Part shown: one piece after another, positions 26,690 through 36,246 of the stretch
Position numbering within the stretch: position 1 is the first letter of the stretch
How the letters are laid out: each line of letters opens with the position of its first letter
From: Cycloclasticus sp. symbiont of Poecilosclerida sp. M
GTDB taxonomy: Bacteria > Pseudomonadota > Gammaproteobacteria > Methylococcales > Cycloclasticaceae
Reading direction: 5' to 3'
Length of the DNA stretch: 42,209 bases
NCBI GenBank assembly: GCA_002101225.1
Contig: LWTN01000233.1
Coordinates: 1-42,209 of the forward strand
Translations under genes and position numbers: made by a program
Notes under the pieces: model-generated
The model's database searches: none
Told to the model about the DNA's origin: nothing
What the model saw: only the letters and a program-made list of their open reading frames with translations

Positions 26690-26705
26690 TAGTCTACCCC
26701 CATTA
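26677..26705 (+). promoter_or_regulatory. Sigma-32-like promoter of ftsH
   Basis: CTTGAAA (26677-26683), a 14-bp spacer, CCCCATTA (26698-26705). It overlaps the end of rlmE and stands 76 bp before ftsH. The -35 is perfect; the -10 differs from CCCCATNT in the last base. Confidence 0.75.
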
Positions 26706-26781
26706 AGTAATAATGAACGAATGCGCTATTTGATAGTCGTACTTTGGTGAATAAAACAAATTTATATTTAGGAGAGACACT

Positions 26782-28749
26782 GTGAACGATATGGTTAAAA
26801 ACATTATTATGTGGGTGGTTATAGCCGCAGTGTTAATGTCCGTGTTCAATAATTTTGGCGGCGTTAATCAACAAAAAACAAATACGCTGAGTTACTCAGA
26901 ATTTATAAATTCGGTTAATGCAGGGCAAGTGAGTAAAGTCTCCATTGATGGCCCAACCATTATAGGCTTAACTTCGGCCGGAGAACGTTTCACCACGCGT
27001 AGTCCTGGCGATATGCATATGGTTGATGATTTGCTAAAGAATGGCGTTGAGATCGTTGCGAAAGAGCCTGATGAACAATCATTTTTAATGTCCATCCTAA
27101 TTTCATGGTTCCCCATGTTGTTATTAATTGGGGTGTGGATTTTCTTCATGCGTCAAATGCAAGGTGGCGCGGGTGGTGCTGGTGGTCGTGGTGCTATGTC
27201 ATTTGGAAAAAGTAAAGCTAAGTTGCTAACAGAGGATGAAATTAAAGTGACCTTTGATGACGTTGCTGGCATTCAAGAGGCAAAAGAAGAAGTGGCCGAA
27301 GTTGTCGACTTTTTAAGAGAGCCGGGTAAGTTTCAGAAACTAGGCGGCATGATTCCGCGTGGCATATTAATGACAGGTTCCCCCGGTACCGGCAAAACGT
27401 TACTAGCAAAAGCCATCGCGGGTGAGGCGAAAGTGCCGTTCTTTAGTATCTCAGGTTCAGACTTCGTCGAAATGTTCGTTGGGGTGGGTGCGTCGCGTGT
27501 GCGTGATATGTTTGAGCAAGCTAAAAAGAGCGCGCCTTGCATTATTTTTATCGACGAAATTGATGCGGTAGGTCGTGCGCGTGGTATCGGTATCGGCGGT
27601 GGCAATGACGAGCGCGAACAGACGTTGAACCAACTTTTGGTCGAGATGGATGGTTTTTCAGGTAATGAAGGCGTTATTGTTATCGCAGCGACTAACCGTC
27701 CTGACGTGTTAGACCCTGCCTTGTTACGCCCAGGTCGTTTTGACCGACAAGTTGTCGTCCCTTTACCCGATATTCGCGGACGCGAACAAATATTAAAGGT
27801 GCACTTGAAGAAGGTGCCCGCTGACGATAGCGTTAACCCGAATGTGATTGCCCGAGGTACCCCTGGGTTATCAGGTGCAGATTTAGCTAACCTCGTCAAT
27901 GAAGCAACACTATTTGCGGCACGCGCCAACAAAAAATTAGTCGATATGAACGATATGGAAAACGCCAAAGACAAAGTCTTGATGGGTGCCGAACGTCGTT
28001 CAATGGTGATGAGTGAAGAGGAGAAAAACTGTACGGCCTATCACGAGTCGGGTCATGCAATTGTTGGGCGTTTAGTGCCTGAACACGACCCTGTTTATAA
28101 AGTGACTATCATTCCACGCGGCAGAGCACTGGGTGTGACGATGTTCTTGCCAGAACGCGATGCGATAAGTATCAGTAAGCAAAAATTGGAAAGTCAGCTT
28201 TCAAGTCTATATGGTGGGCGACTTGCTGAAAAAATCATCTTCGGTGAAGAAGCGGTAACCACAGGCGCTTCGAACGATATTGAGCGTGCTTCAGCGATAG
28301 CGAGAAACATGGTGACGCAGTGGGGCTTCTCGGAAAAATTAGGTGCGCTTAACTACGGCGAAGATGAGAATGCTATCGGGCATATGGGGCAGCCTGGCGG
28401 GCAAACCAAAATGATTTCTGATGAAACGACACAGCTTATAAATGAAGAAGTTCGTGTGTTTATTGACCGTAACTATTTGCGAGCTGAAAAATTATTAAAG
28501 GATAATATTGATATTCTACATTCTATGGCCGCAGCTTTGATGAAGTATGAAACGCTTGATAGTACTCAGTTGGATCAATTGATGGCGCGTAAAGAGGTGC
28601 AATCGCCAAAAGATTGGGAAGATACGGACGAATCAGGCAGTGGCTCATCGGCTAAGAGCAAGAGCAAGAGCAAGAGCAAGAGTAAAAGTAAGTCTAAAGA
28701 TGGTGATGCTAAGCCAACTGTCGTTGGAGACCCAGCCGAACAACCATAG
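26782..28749 (+). CDS. ftsH: ATP-dependent zinc metalloprotease FtsH
   Basis: A 655-residue inner-membrane AAA+ protease that degrades misfolded membrane proteins and regulators such as sigma-32 and LpxC. Two membrane helices (about 5-22 and 103-124) bracket a periplasmic domain. Walker A is GSPGTGKT at 199-206, with Ser where Pro is usual. Walker B is [11 protein letters not shown], and the second region of homology contains [20 protein letters not shown]. The zinc site is HESGH at 421-425. The C-terminus (625-639) is an unbroken Lys-Ser alternation absent from most homologues. The start is GTG with GGAGAG upstream. Heat-shock control comes from the sigma-32-like site. Confidence 0.97.
   Translation: MNDMVKNIIMWVVIAAVLMSVFNNFGGVNQQKTNTLSYSEFINSVNAGQVSKVSIDGPTIIGLTSAGERFTTRSPGDMHMVDDLLKNGVEIVAKEPDEQSFLMSILISWFPMLLLIGVWIFFMRQMQGGAGGAGGRGAMSFGKSKAKLLTEDEIKVTFDDVAGIQEAKEEVAEVVDFLREPGKFQKLGGMIPRGILMTGSPGTGKTLLAKAIAGEAKVPFFSISGSDFVEMFVGVGASRVRDMFEQAKKSAPCIIFIDEIDAVGRARGIGIGGGNDEREQTLNQLLVEMDGFSGNEGVIVIAATNRPDVLDPALLRPGRFDRQVVVPLPDIRGREQILKVHLKKVPADDSVNPNVIARGTPGLSGADLANLVNEATLFAARANKKLVDMNDMENAKDKVLMGAERRSMVMSEEEKNCTAYHESGHAIVGRLVPEHDPVYKVTIIPRGRALGVTMFLPERDAISISKQKLESQLSSLYGGRLAEKIIFGEEAVTTGASNDIERASAIARNMVTQWGFSEKLGALNYGEDENAIGHMGQPGGQTKMISDETTQLINEEVRVFIDRNYLRAEKLLKDNIDILHSMAAALMKYETLDSTQLDQLMARKEVQSPKDWEDTDESGSGSSAKSKSKSKSKSKSKSKDGDAKPTVVGDPAEQP
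28654..28695 (+). repeat. Hexanucleotide tandem repeat in ftsH tail
   Basis: Four perfect AAGAGC units (28654-28677), followed by decaying units AAGAGT, AAAAGT and AAGTCT. Each unit encodes Lys-Ser. Unit changes keep the reading frame, so the tail length can vary by slippage without breaking FtsH. Confidence 0.9.
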
Positions 28750-28755
28750 TACAAG

Positions 28756-29580
28756 ATGGAGTTCGGTTCCATTCAGTTAGATCTAAAGAGCCCCCAAATT
28801 ATGGGGGTTCTTAATGTTACGCCGGACTCTTTTTCTGATGCAGGGCAATATGTTAGTGTTGAAGCTGCTGTATTGCGTGCTTTAGCCATGGTCGAACAAG
28901 GCGCGACGTTTATAGATATCGGCGGCGAATCAACAAGACCCGGTGCACAGCTCGTTTCAACCGAAGAAGAGCTTAGGCGTGTTATACCGGTTATCGAGGC
29001 ATTGCGCGAACAATCAAGCGTGCTGGTTTCAATTGACACGAGCAAGCCAGAGGTGATGCAGCAGGCCATTTTGGCAGGTGCAGCACTCATCAATGATGTT
29101 TACGCGTTACGTAAGCCAGGGGCGCTTGAAACAGCAGCTCGGTTTGATGTGCCTGTTTGTTTGATGCATATGCAAGGTAGCCCTGAAGATATGCAAAAAA
29201 GGCCCACGTATACCCATGTTGTAGATGAAGTTATAGATTTCTTTAAACAAAGACTTTTGGCTTGTGAGGGAGCGGGTATAGCGAGAAATAAAATCCTTCT
29301 GGACCCAGGCTTTGGCTTCGGTAAAACCTTATCGCATAATTTGACTTTATTAGCAGAACTATCAAGGTTGAAGGAATTAAACTGCCCTTTGCTAGCTGGG
29401 CTATCTAGAAAATCAATGTTGGGCGCGATAATCGACAAACCAGTCGAACAGCGCCTTTCAGCAAGCATAACGGCAGGGTTGCTTGCACTGCAAAATGGTG
29501 CGTCCATTCTACGTGTTCATGATGTTGCTGAAACGGCCGACGCAGTGGCCATTTATAATGCTGTTCGACAAGTGCGGTAG
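28756..29580 (+). CDS. folP: Dihydropteroate synthase
   Basis: A 274-residue TIM-barrel enzyme that joins p-aminobenzoate to the pterin diphosphate in folate synthesis; it is the sulfonamide target. Motifs in order are MGVLNVTPDSFSDAG (pterin loop), IDIGGESTRPGA, VSIDTSKPEV, DPGFGFGKTLSHN, and LAGLSRKSMLG. It starts 6 bp after the ftsH stop, and glmM follows 30 bp later, the common ftsH-folP-glmM operon order. FolE2, which makes the pathway's first intermediate, is encoded 7 kb to the right. Confidence 0.97.
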   Translation: MEFGSIQLDLKSPQIMGVLNVTPDSFSDAGQYVSVEAAVLRALAMVEQGATFIDIGGESTRPGAQLVSTEEELRRVIPVIEALREQSSVLVSIDTSKPEVMQQAILAGAALINDVYALRKPGALETAARFDVPVCLMHMQGSPEDMQKRPTYTHVVDEVIDFFKQRLLACEGAGIARNKILLDPGFGFGKTLSHNLTLLAELSRLKELNCPLLAGLSRKSMLGAIIDKPVEQRLSASITAGLLALQNGASILRVHDVAETADAVAIYNAVRQVR

Positions 29581-29610
29581 AATAGTGCTATTCAATTAAG
29601 AATAAAGAGT

Positions 29611-30951
29611 ATGACGAAAAAATATTTTGGTACAGATGGAATTCGTGGTCGAGTTGGGACAGCGCCCATAACGCCTGATTTTATGCTTAAACTCGGTTGG
29701 GCTGCGGGTAAAGTATTTGAAGAGCAAGGCCATTGCCAAGTGGTTATTGGTAAAGACACGCGTAGATCTGGCTATATGTTTGAGGCAGCGTTAGAGGCGG
29801 GTCTGGTCGCAGCGGGTGCAGATGTGTACATGCTCGGACCGATGCCAACGCCGGGCATTGCCTATTTAACCCGCACCTTGAGGGCACAAGTGGGTATTGT
29901 CATTAGCGCGTCGCATAATCCTCACTACGATAATGGCATTAAGTTTTTTTCTAGTGAAGGTGAGAAATTACCTGATGAGCTAGAGTTAGCTATTGAAAAA
30001 AAGCTGGGTGAACCTTTGACGGTAGTTGATTCTGAGAAGCTCGGTAAGGCGATGCGGGTTCAAGATGCGGCTTCACGCTATATAGAATTCTGTAAGTCGA
30101 GTATGTCACCTTCGGTTAGCTTGAAGGGTTTGAAGCTGGTTGTTGATTGCGCGCAGGGCGCTACATACCACGTTGCGCCCATGGTGTTTGAGGGGTTAGG
30201 TGCAGAGGTCATAAAAATTGGTGTAAACCCGGATGGTTTAAATATAAACGACGGTTTCGGCGCCACCAAGCCGGGAGCTCTTCAGCAAGCGGTTACAGCG
30301 CATAAAGCAGGTCTTGGCGTCGCCTTAGATGGCGATGGCGATAGGCTGATTATGGTAAATGATAAAGGAGCTATTATCGATGGCGATGAGATTCTTTATA
30401 TTCTCGCTAAGGCCCGTTCACAGGCAGGTGCCCTAGGCTCAGTCGTCGTGGGTACGCAAATGACAAATCTAGGCATTGAGCTTGCGCTACAAGATGCGGG
30501 TATTGAGCTGAAACGTTCTGCGGTGGGCGATCGCCACGTGATCGCGCTGATGCAAAAAACGGGCGCTATCCTAGGAGGCGAGGGTTCTGGACATATTATC
30601 TGCGGCGATAGAACCACAACAGGTGATGGGATTATTGCTGCACTACAAGTGCTAGAAGAGATGCAATTGCGGGGAGCTAGTCTTGCGGATCTTATAAAAG
30701 GCGTACAAAAATACCCGCAATGCATGATTAACGTAAAGCTTTTATCGGAACAAAGTTTTTCAATGAATGAAGCGATTGAATCCGCAGTAAAGAAAACGGA
30801 ACAGCAACTGGGTAGCAGAGGTCGAGTTTTACTTCGCCCTTCTGGAACTGAACCCTTGGTGCGAGTCATGATTGAGGGGGAGGATTTACCACTCGTCGAA
30901 TCGTTGACAAAACAGCTAAGTGATGTTGTAAAAGAGAACTTGGCGAGTTAG
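29611..30951 (+). CDS. glmM: Phosphoglucosamine mutase
   Basis: A 446-residue enzyme of normal length. It converts glucosamine-6-phosphate to glucosamine-1-phosphate for UDP-GlcNAc and peptidoglycan. The N-terminal motif is [13 protein letters not shown]. The phosphorylated catalytic Ser101 is in [16 protein letters not shown]. The metal loop is [10 protein letters not shown], and the sugar-binding loop [19 protein letters not shown]. The phosphate-binding tail is [15 protein letters not shown]. Confidence 0.97.
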   Translation: MTKKYFGTDGIRGRVGTAPITPDFMLKLGWAAGKVFEEQGHCQVVIGKDTRRSGYMFEAALEAGLVAAGADVYMLGPMPTPGIAYLTRTLRAQVGIVISASHNPHYDNGIKFFSSEGEKLPDELELAIEKKLGEPLTVVDSEKLGKAMRVQDAASRYIEFCKSSMSPSVSLKGLKLVVDCAQGATYHVAPMVFEGLGAEVIKIGVNPDGLNINDGFGATKPGALQQAVTAHKAGLGVALDGDGDRLIMVNDKGAIIDGDEILYILAKARSQAGALGSVVVGTQMTNLGIELALQDAGIELKRSAVGDRHVIALMQKTGAILGGEGSGHIICGDRTTTGDGIIAALQVLEEMQLRGASLADLIKGVQKYPQCMINVKLLSEQSFSMNEAIESAVKKTEQQLGSRGRVLLRPSGTEPLVRVMIEGEDLPLVESLTKQLSDVVKENLAS

Positions 30952-31044
30952 TGACTCGTAATTTAGCCATTGAACTGCTCAAATGAAGATTGATTTATCA
31001 CGCAATAATCGCTAACCTTCACCGTTTTTAGACGCTAGCTTGAT

Positions 31045-31794
31045 ATGAGAAAACCTCTGGTCATTGGGAATTGGAAAATGAATGGTTCATTTGCTATGGC
31101 AAGTGAGTTATTACGTTCGATTGAGTCGGGTATTGATGATAAAATAGACTGCGATATGGGGGTTTGCGTACCTTATGTTTATTTATCGCATGTAGGTATA
31201 ATTTTGAATGACTCCAACGTTATGCTCGGCGCACAAAATGTTTCTGAATATACACAAGGGTCGTATACCGGTGAGGTAGCGGCAGACATGTTAGCAGAGC
31301 TGGCTTGCCACTGGGTTTTAGTGGGGCATTCAGAACGACGCCAGATTTTTCATGAGTCAGATTCGCAATGTGTGTCGAAAGCTAAAGTGGCGCAGCAAGC
31401 AGGCTTGCATTGTGTGTATTGTGTAGGGGAAACCCAACAACAACGAGAGGCAGGCGAAACGTTTAAGGTTATTCAAAATCAGCTTGAAGCATTATTTGGC
31501 GAGACGGGTGTTAACCTTAATGAGTTAGTTATCGCCTATGAGCCCGTATGGGCCATTGGCACGGGTCTAACGGCAACACCAGAGAAAGCGCAAGCGGTGC
31601 ACGCTTTTATCCGTGAGAAGTTAAAAGCGGTTATGGGTGATGCGGCCGAAAAAGTGAGAATTTTATATGGAGGCAGTGTGAAAGCAGATAATGCAGAAAC
31701 ATTATTTAATCAACAAGATATAGATGGCGGATTGATAGGGGGTGCAGCGTTAGATGCGCAAGCTTTCCTTTCAATTTGTAACAAAGCTAAATAG
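31045..31794 (+). CDS. tpiA: Triosephosphate isomerase
   Basis: A 249-residue TIM barrel interconverting glyceraldehyde-3-phosphate and dihydroxyacetone phosphate. The substrate Lys11 is in GNWKMNG. The electrophile His95 is in VGHSERR. The catalytic base Glu166 is in [11 protein letters not shown]. The phosphate loop is LYGGSVK. It lies 93 bp after glmM and 10 bp before secG, as in Pseudomonas and many relatives. Confidence 0.97.
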   Translation: MRKPLVIGNWKMNGSFAMASELLRSIESGIDDKIDCDMGVCVPYVYLSHVGIILNDSNVMLGAQNVSEYTQGSYTGEVAADMLAELACHWVLVGHSERRQIFHESDSQCVSKAKVAQQAGLHCVYCVGETQQQREAGETFKVIQNQLEALFGETGVNLNELVIAYEPVWAIGTGLTATPEKAQAVHAFIREKLKAVMGDAAEKVRILYGGSVKADNAETLFNQQDIDGGLIGGAALDAQAFLSICNKAK

Positions 31795-31804
31795 GAAAAA
31801 CGGA

Positions 31805-32206
31805 ATGAGTTTATTTGCAATATTATTATCAATACATGTATTAGTCGCTGTGCTAATGGTGGGCTTTATTCTAATTCAACAAGGCAAGGGCGCTGATGCC
31901 GGTGCAGCATTTGGTAGTGGCGCTTCGGGCACCGTATTTGGCTCGCAAGGGTCATCATCGTTTTTATCACGCTCTACAGCTATATTGGCAACGGTATTTT
32001 TTATTACAAGTTTATCGCTAGCCTACGTGGGTGCAAATAGAAGTGAGCCAGACGATATAGTGAATAAATTAACGACACCCGACGTTGTTGTGCCTGCAGA
32101 CCTAGCCCCCGAGGATTTAATAAACAACTTGGTTGAGCAAGGCGAACAAAAAGCGGAAGACGTTGAGGTTCCCGTTCAAGATGATATTCCAACTATCCCT
32201 GAATAA
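31805..32206 (+). CDS. secG: Preprotein translocase subunit SecG
   Basis: A 133-residue inner-membrane protein of the SecYEG channel. It has two helices: [21 protein letters not shown] (about 2-22) and an Ala/Ile-rich one (about 57-77). The family loop [29 protein letters not shown] lies between them. I chose the ATG at 31805, 10 bp after the tpiA stop, with AGGAAAAACGG upstream. An in-frame ATG inside tpiA would add 17 residues that do not fit the family. The acidic C-terminal tail of about 50 residues is Pro-rich, as in many gammaproteobacteria. Confidence 0.96.
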   Translation: MSLFAILLSIHVLVAVLMVGFILIQQGKGADAGAAFGSGASGTVFGSQGSSSFLSRSTAILATVFFITSLSLAYVGANRSEPDDIVNKLTTPDVVVPADLAPEDLINNLVEQGEQKAEDVEVPVQDDIPTIPE

Positions 32207-32212
32207 TTAAAT

Positions 32213-32298
32213 GCCGAGGTGGTGGAATTGGTAGACACGCTATCTTGAGGGGGTAGTGTCCTATGGACGTGCGGGTTCAAGTCCCGCTCTCGGCACCA
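32213..32298 (+). tRNA. tRNA-Leu (anticodon GAG)
   Basis: An 86-nt class II tRNA. The acceptor GCCGAGG pairs with TCTCGGC (one G-U), then discriminator A and an encoded CCA (32296-32298). The anticodon stem CTATC/GGTAG closes the loop TTGAGGG, giving GAG at 32247-32249. A long variable arm and the T-loop GGTTCAAGTCC are present. The position after secG is the ancestral one. Confidence 0.97.
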
Positions 32299-32354
32299 TT
32301 CATTATAATGTTCACATGACTAGGCATAAACAAATAAGCTGACCACGTATTCAG

Positions 32355-32666
32355 ATGGCCAATCAACTCTTAATCATTACTTACCTTGTGCTTATCTTTG
32401 CGGCTGCTAACGTAGCTTGGGTGCGCGACAAAGCTATTTTTAATACGCTTTCCTTGAGCTTCCCCAACGGCTCGCGTTGGTTGGAGTGGTTTTTGTTATA
32501 TGTAGTATCTGTTGGTTTAGGTTTGCTATTAGAGCTAAAGCTTTTAGGTACGCTCAGCGAGCAAAGCTGGGAGTTTTATGTGGTGACCTTGTGCTTATTT
32601 GTGGTATTTGCATTACCTGGCTTCATCTACTGTTACGACTTAAAAAAGATATTAAAAAGGCGCTAA
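32355..32666 (+). CDS. DUF2818 family membrane protein
   Basis: A 103-residue membrane protein with three hydrophobic helices (about 4-22, 45-62 and 76-93). The C-terminal block SWEFYVVTLCLFVVFALPGFIYCY is the DUF2818 signature (WEFY.VT.CLF...PGF.Y). The function is unknown. Members usually stand at the 3' end of the nuoA-N operon, in the order secG, tRNA-Leu, nuoA-N, DUF2818. Here the gene follows the tRNA by 56 bp and no nuo gene is present. It may therefore be what remains after loss or relocation of complex I genes. The tail is strongly basic (KKILKRR). Confidence 0.8.
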   Translation: MANQLLIITYLVLIFAAANVAWVRDKAIFNTLSLSFPNGSRWLEWFLLYVVSVGLGLLLELKLLGTLSEQSWEFYVVTLCLFVVFALPGFIYCYDLKKILKRR

Positions 32667-32713
32667 GCTAGCTCTTGTCAATTAAATAACTCATAAACTG
32701 TATCTGCGTATGC

Positions 32714-32742
32714 TTAAATTACTGTATGTAACTTGTTATACT
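32714..32742 (+). promoter_or_regulatory. Likely sigma-70 promoter of mdh
   Basis: TATACT (32737-32742) as a strong -10. TTAAAT (32714-32719) stands 17 bp upstream as a weak -35. It lies 29 bp before the mdh ATG, behind an AGGAGT ribosome site. Confidence 0.45.
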
Positions 32743-32771
32743 GACCGACTTTAAATTTAGGAGTTATTGGG

Positions 32772-33749
32772 ATGAAAGCACCTGTTCATGTGGCAGTTAC
32801 CGGCGCAGCTGGTCAAATTTCTTATTCACTGTTGTTTCGTATCGCATCAGGTGATTTTTTAGGACCAGATCAACCAATTTGTTTACACCTTTTAGAGATT
32901 ACCCCAGCGATGGGCGCACTTGAAGGTGCTGTAATGGAATTGAATGATTGTGCCTTTCCATTATTGAAGAGTGTGTTGATTTCAGATGATGCAGAAGTGG
33001 CGTTTAAAGACATTGATTTTGCTTTCTTAGTGGGCGCACGTCCTCGGGGCCCAGGCATGGAGCGTAAAGACTTGCTAGAGGCAAATGCCGCTATTTTCTC
33101 AGTACAAGGTAAAGCGTTGAATAAAGTGGCTAAACGTGATGTTCGCGTATTAGTTGTAGGCAACCCTGCAAACACAAATGCATTGATTGCTATGAACAAT
33201 GCGCCCGACTTGGACCCTCGTAATTTCACTGCGATGACGCGTTTAGACCATAACCGTGCGATGAGCTTGTTAGCTGAAAAAACAGGCACTCATAATACGG
33301 ATATTTCAAAAATGACAATCTGGGGCAATCACTCAGCGACTCAGTATCCAGATTTACATAATACGTTAATCAATGGCGAAGCAGCTTTGTCTAAAATTGA
33401 CGCAAGTTGGTATTCAGGTGAGTATATCCCAGCGGTGCAACAACGTGGCGCGGCTATTATTAAAGCGCGTGGGCTGTCTAGCGCGGCCTCAGCAGCAAGT
33501 TCTGCGTTGGACCATATGAGAACATGGGTTCAAGGCACTGCCGATGGAGATTGGGTGAGCATGGGTATTTCAAGTGACGGTAGTTATGGTATTGAAGAAG
33601 GGTTGATTTACTCATTCCCTGTGACAGTCGGAAAGGGTGAATATTCTATCGTGCAAGGCTTAGAAATTAATGATTTCAGCCGTGAAAGAATGATTGCTAC
33701 GGAAAATGAATTGAAAGAAGAGCGTGATGGCGTGAAGCATCTTTTATAA
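32772..33749 (+). CDS. mdh: Malate dehydrogenase
   Basis: A 325-residue NAD-dependent enzyme interconverting malate and oxaloacetate. It is the type seen in Burkholderia and Thiotrichales relatives rather than the short E. coli form. The nucleotide site is [19 protein letters not shown]. The mobile substrate loop is [14 protein letters not shown]. The conserved [13 protein letters not shown] follows. The catalytic His is in [11 protein letters not shown]. Its product oxaloacetate is the substrate of PckA, encoded convergently just beyond a shared terminator. Confidence 0.97.
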   Translation: MKAPVHVAVTGAAGQISYSLLFRIASGDFLGPDQPICLHLLEITPAMGALEGAVMELNDCAFPLLKSVLISDDAEVAFKDIDFAFLVGARPRGPGMERKDLLEANAAIFSVQGKALNKVAKRDVRVLVVGNPANTNALIAMNNAPDLDPRNFTAMTRLDHNRAMSLLAEKTGTHNTDISKMTIWGNHSATQYPDLHNTLINGEAALSKIDASWYSGEYIPAVQQRGAAIIKARGLSSAASAASSALDHMRTWVQGTADGDWVSMGISSDGSYGIEEGLIYSFPVTVGKGEYSIVQGLEINDFSRERMIATENELKEERDGVKHLL

Positions 33750-33770
33750 GGATATGCTACCTATAAACGC

Positions 33771-33801
33771 AAAAAAACCATGCAATTGCATGGCTTTTTT
33801 T
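33771..33801. terminator. Bidirectional terminator between mdh and pckA
   Basis: A7, then CCATGC-AATT-GCATGG, then CT7. A perfect 6-bp GC-containing stem is flanked by A and T runs, so it can end transcripts from both sides. It sits between the two convergent genes. Confidence 0.92.
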
Positions 33802-33824
33802 ATGATAAATGGAAAGTGCTGAAA

Positions 33825-35429
33825 TTAAAGCTGAGGACCTGATGCAACGAGTGATAGGCCTTCAGCGTTGTCGGTATATTTTTCAAAGTTAGCAATAAAC
33901 AATTTAGATAGGTCTTCAGCGCATGTATTCCACTCTTGTGGATTCGTATAGGTATCGCGTGGATCTAGAATGCCACTGTCTACACCTGGTAATGCCGTAG
34001 GGACTTCTAGATTAAAGTAGGGAACCGTTTTAGTGTCAGCGTCTTCGATTGATCCGTCTAAGATGGCGTTAATGATAGCGCGTGTGTCTTTAATAGAAAT
34101 TCGTTTACCTGTACCATTCCAGCCAGTGTTGACCAAGTAAGCTTGAGCATCTACAGCTTCCATGCGTTTTACTAACTCTTGCGCATATTTTGTTGGGTGT
34201 AAAGATAAAAATGCCGCACCAAATGCCGCAGAAAAGGTAGGCGTTGGTTCGGTAATGCCGCGCTCCGTGCCCGCAAGCTTTGCTGTAAAACCTGATAAGA
34301 AGTAATACTTAGTTTGATCCGCTGTGAGCTTTGATACTGGTGGTGTTACTCCGAAGGCATCAGCGGTTAAGAAAATAACTTTTTTAGCGTGCCCACCCTT
34401 TGAAACAGGTTTAACGATATTTTCTATATGATCAATAGGGTATGAAACACGTGTGTTTTCAGTTTTGGAACTATCAGAATAATCAATCACGCCGTCTGCT
34501 GATACTGTGACGTTTTCTAATAGGGCATCACGACGAATAGCACCGTAAATTTCTGGCTCGTCTTCAGCGCTGAGGTTGATGACTTTTGCATAACAGCCAC
34601 CCTCGAAGTTAAAAACACCATCATCATCCCAGCCGTGTTCGTCGTCACCGATTAGTTGACGCTTCGCATCGGTTGAGAGTGTTGTTTTACCCGTACCCGA
34701 TAAACCGAAGAAAATGGCGACGTCGCCTTTTTCACCGATGTTGGCTGAGCAGTGCATGGAAGCCATGCCTTTAAGTGGAAGCAGGTAATTCATCATACTG
34801 AACATACCTTTCTTCATTTCACCGCCGTACCACGTGCCACCTATGAGCTGCATTCTTTCGGTTAGGTTGAAGGCTACAAAGTTCTCTGAGTTTAGTCTGT
34901 GCTCTTGCCAGTCAGGGTTATTGGTTTTTGCGCCGTTCATCACAACAAAGTCAGGCTCAAATTCGGCTAACTCGTCTTCGCTTGGGCGAATAAACATGTT
35001 TTTTACAAAGTGTGCTTGCCATGCAACTTCAACAATAAACCGTACGGCTAAGCGGGTATCTTTGTTTGCACCGCAGAATGTGTCGACTACAAATAATCGC
35101 TGTCCAGATAGCTGCTCCGTGACAACATTTCTAAGCCTAGCCCAGTTTTCTTTAGATAAAGGTTTGTTGTCGTTTTTACCTTGAGTGGACCACCAAATTG
35201 TATCGCGAGACACGTCATCCATTACGATGTATTTGTCTTTGGGTGATCGACCAGTAAAAATACCCGTATCAACGGCAACAGCACCTGATATTGTAACAGT
35301 GCCTTTTTCATAACCTGCTAAGTCATCGCGTGTTTCTTCTGCATATAAAAAGTCAAAAGAGGGGTTGTGAATGACTTCACTCGCATCAGTTATCCCATAT
35401 TGGGTAAGGTCTAAAGCATTAGACATCAT
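33825..35429 (-). CDS. pckA: Phosphoenolpyruvate carboxykinase (ATP)
   Basis: A 534-residue enzyme that converts oxaloacetate and ATP to phosphoenolpyruvate, the entry to gluconeogenesis. [12 protein letters not shown] binds substrate. [20 protein letters not shown] precedes the kinase loop [11 protein letters not shown]. The metal/ATP region is [22 protein letters not shown]. The start has two ATG codons in tandem; the first follows GGAG at 5 bp. It lies 15 bp after folE2 on the same strand and is likely the last gene of that unit. Confidence 0.97.
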   Translation of the reverse strand: MMSNALDLTQYGITDASEVIHNPSFDFLYAEETRDDLAGYEKGTVTISGAVAVDTGIFTGRSPKDKYIVMDDVSRDTIWWSTQGKNDNKPLSKENWARLRNVVTEQLSGQRLFVVDTFCGANKDTRLAVRFIVEVAWQAHFVKNMFIRPSEDELAEFEPDFVVMNGAKTNNPDWQEHRLNSENFVAFNLTERMQLIGGTWYGGEMKKGMFSMMNYLLPLKGMASMHCSANIGEKGDVAIFFGLSGTGKTTLSTDAKRQLIGDDEHGWDDDGVFNFEGGCYAKVINLSAEDEPEIYGAIRRDALLENVTVSADGVIDYSDSSKTENTRVSYPIDHIENIVKPVSKGGHAKKVIFLTADAFGVTPPVSKLTADQTKYYFLSGFTAKLAGTERGITEPTPTFSAAFGAAFLSLHPTKYAQELVKRMEAVDAQAYLVNTGWNGTGKRISIKDTRAIINAILDGSIEDADTKTVPYFNLEVPTALPGVDSGILDPRDTYTNPQEWNTCAEDLSKLFIANFEKYTDNAEGLSLVASGPQL

Positions 35430-35444
35430 TCAGGCTCCGGTCTT

Positions 35445-36227
35445 TTAAGTTTGTTTATTATTTTCAATCACCGCGTAAGCTGAGTGATTATGTATGGATT
35501 CAAAGTTTTCAGCTTCGAGAGTATAAGCCGAAATAAGTTCATTTTCATTGAGTGCATTGGCGACATCTCTGACGACATCTTCAACGAATTTTGGGTTGTC
35601 ATAAGCAAGTTCTGTTACGTGCTTTTCATCTGGTCTTTTTAACAAGCTGAAGAGTTCACTCGATGCTTGGCTTTCGATGAGTTGAATGATGTCTTCTATA
35701 AAAACCGTCTCATTTATTAAGGCATCAACCGTGATATGTGAGCGTTGATTATGCGCACCATAGTCTGAAATTTTCTTTGAGCAAGGGCATAGGCTGGTGA
35801 CGGGAACAATGATTTTAATTTCAATCTTAGCCTTGCCGTTAGCCCATTCACCTTTAAGCTGTATTTGATAGTCCAGTAAACTTTTGACGCCACTTACTGG
35901 CGCAGACTTATTTATAAAATAAAGGAAATTGGCAGTTATAAAGCCCGTGTCTGCTTCAAGTTTGGCCACCATGGCTTTGAGTAAAGCGCCAAAGCTTTGA
36001 ATAGAAAGTTGTTGGCAATCTTCATTTAGCAATGCCACAAAACGCGACATGTGCGTCCCTTTTTGGTCATGAGGTAAATTGACAGACATATTAAAGGTAC
36101 CAACGGTTGCTTGTTGGCGGCTGTCTTTATCATTAAATGCAAAGGGGTGGCGTATGTCTTTTATGCCAACCTTATTAATGGGCATATTTCTAGCATCGGG
36201 GTGTTTTTGTACGTCTTCTATGGTCAT
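35445..36227 (-). CDS. folE2: GTP cyclohydrolase FolE2 (type IB)
   Basis: A 260-residue GTP cyclohydrolase I of the FolE2 type, making dihydroneopterin triphosphate for folate (and queuosine where present). The N-terminus has [15 protein letters not shown] and [22 protein letters not shown]. The active-site segment is [22 protein letters not shown], with the conserved Cys and Glu/His environment. [10 protein letters not shown] closes the fold. This type works without strict zinc dependence and is often used under metal limitation. No Zur site was seen. It follows dxs by 19 bp and looks operonic. Confidence 0.95.
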   Translation of the reverse strand: MTIEDVQKHPDARNMPINKVGIKDIRHPFAFNDKDSRQQATVGTFNMSVNLPHDQKGTHMSRFVALLNEDCQQLSIQSFGALLKAMVAKLEADTGFITANFLYFINKSAPVSGVKSLLDYQIQLKGEWANGKAKIEIKIIVPVTSLCPCSKKISDYGAHNQRSHITVDALINETVFIEDIIQLIESQASSELFSLLKRPDEKHVTELAYDNPKFVEDVVRDVANALNENELISAYTLEAENFESIHNHSAYAVIENNKQT

Positions 36228-36246
36228 CTGTTTGTGATTGAAATCT

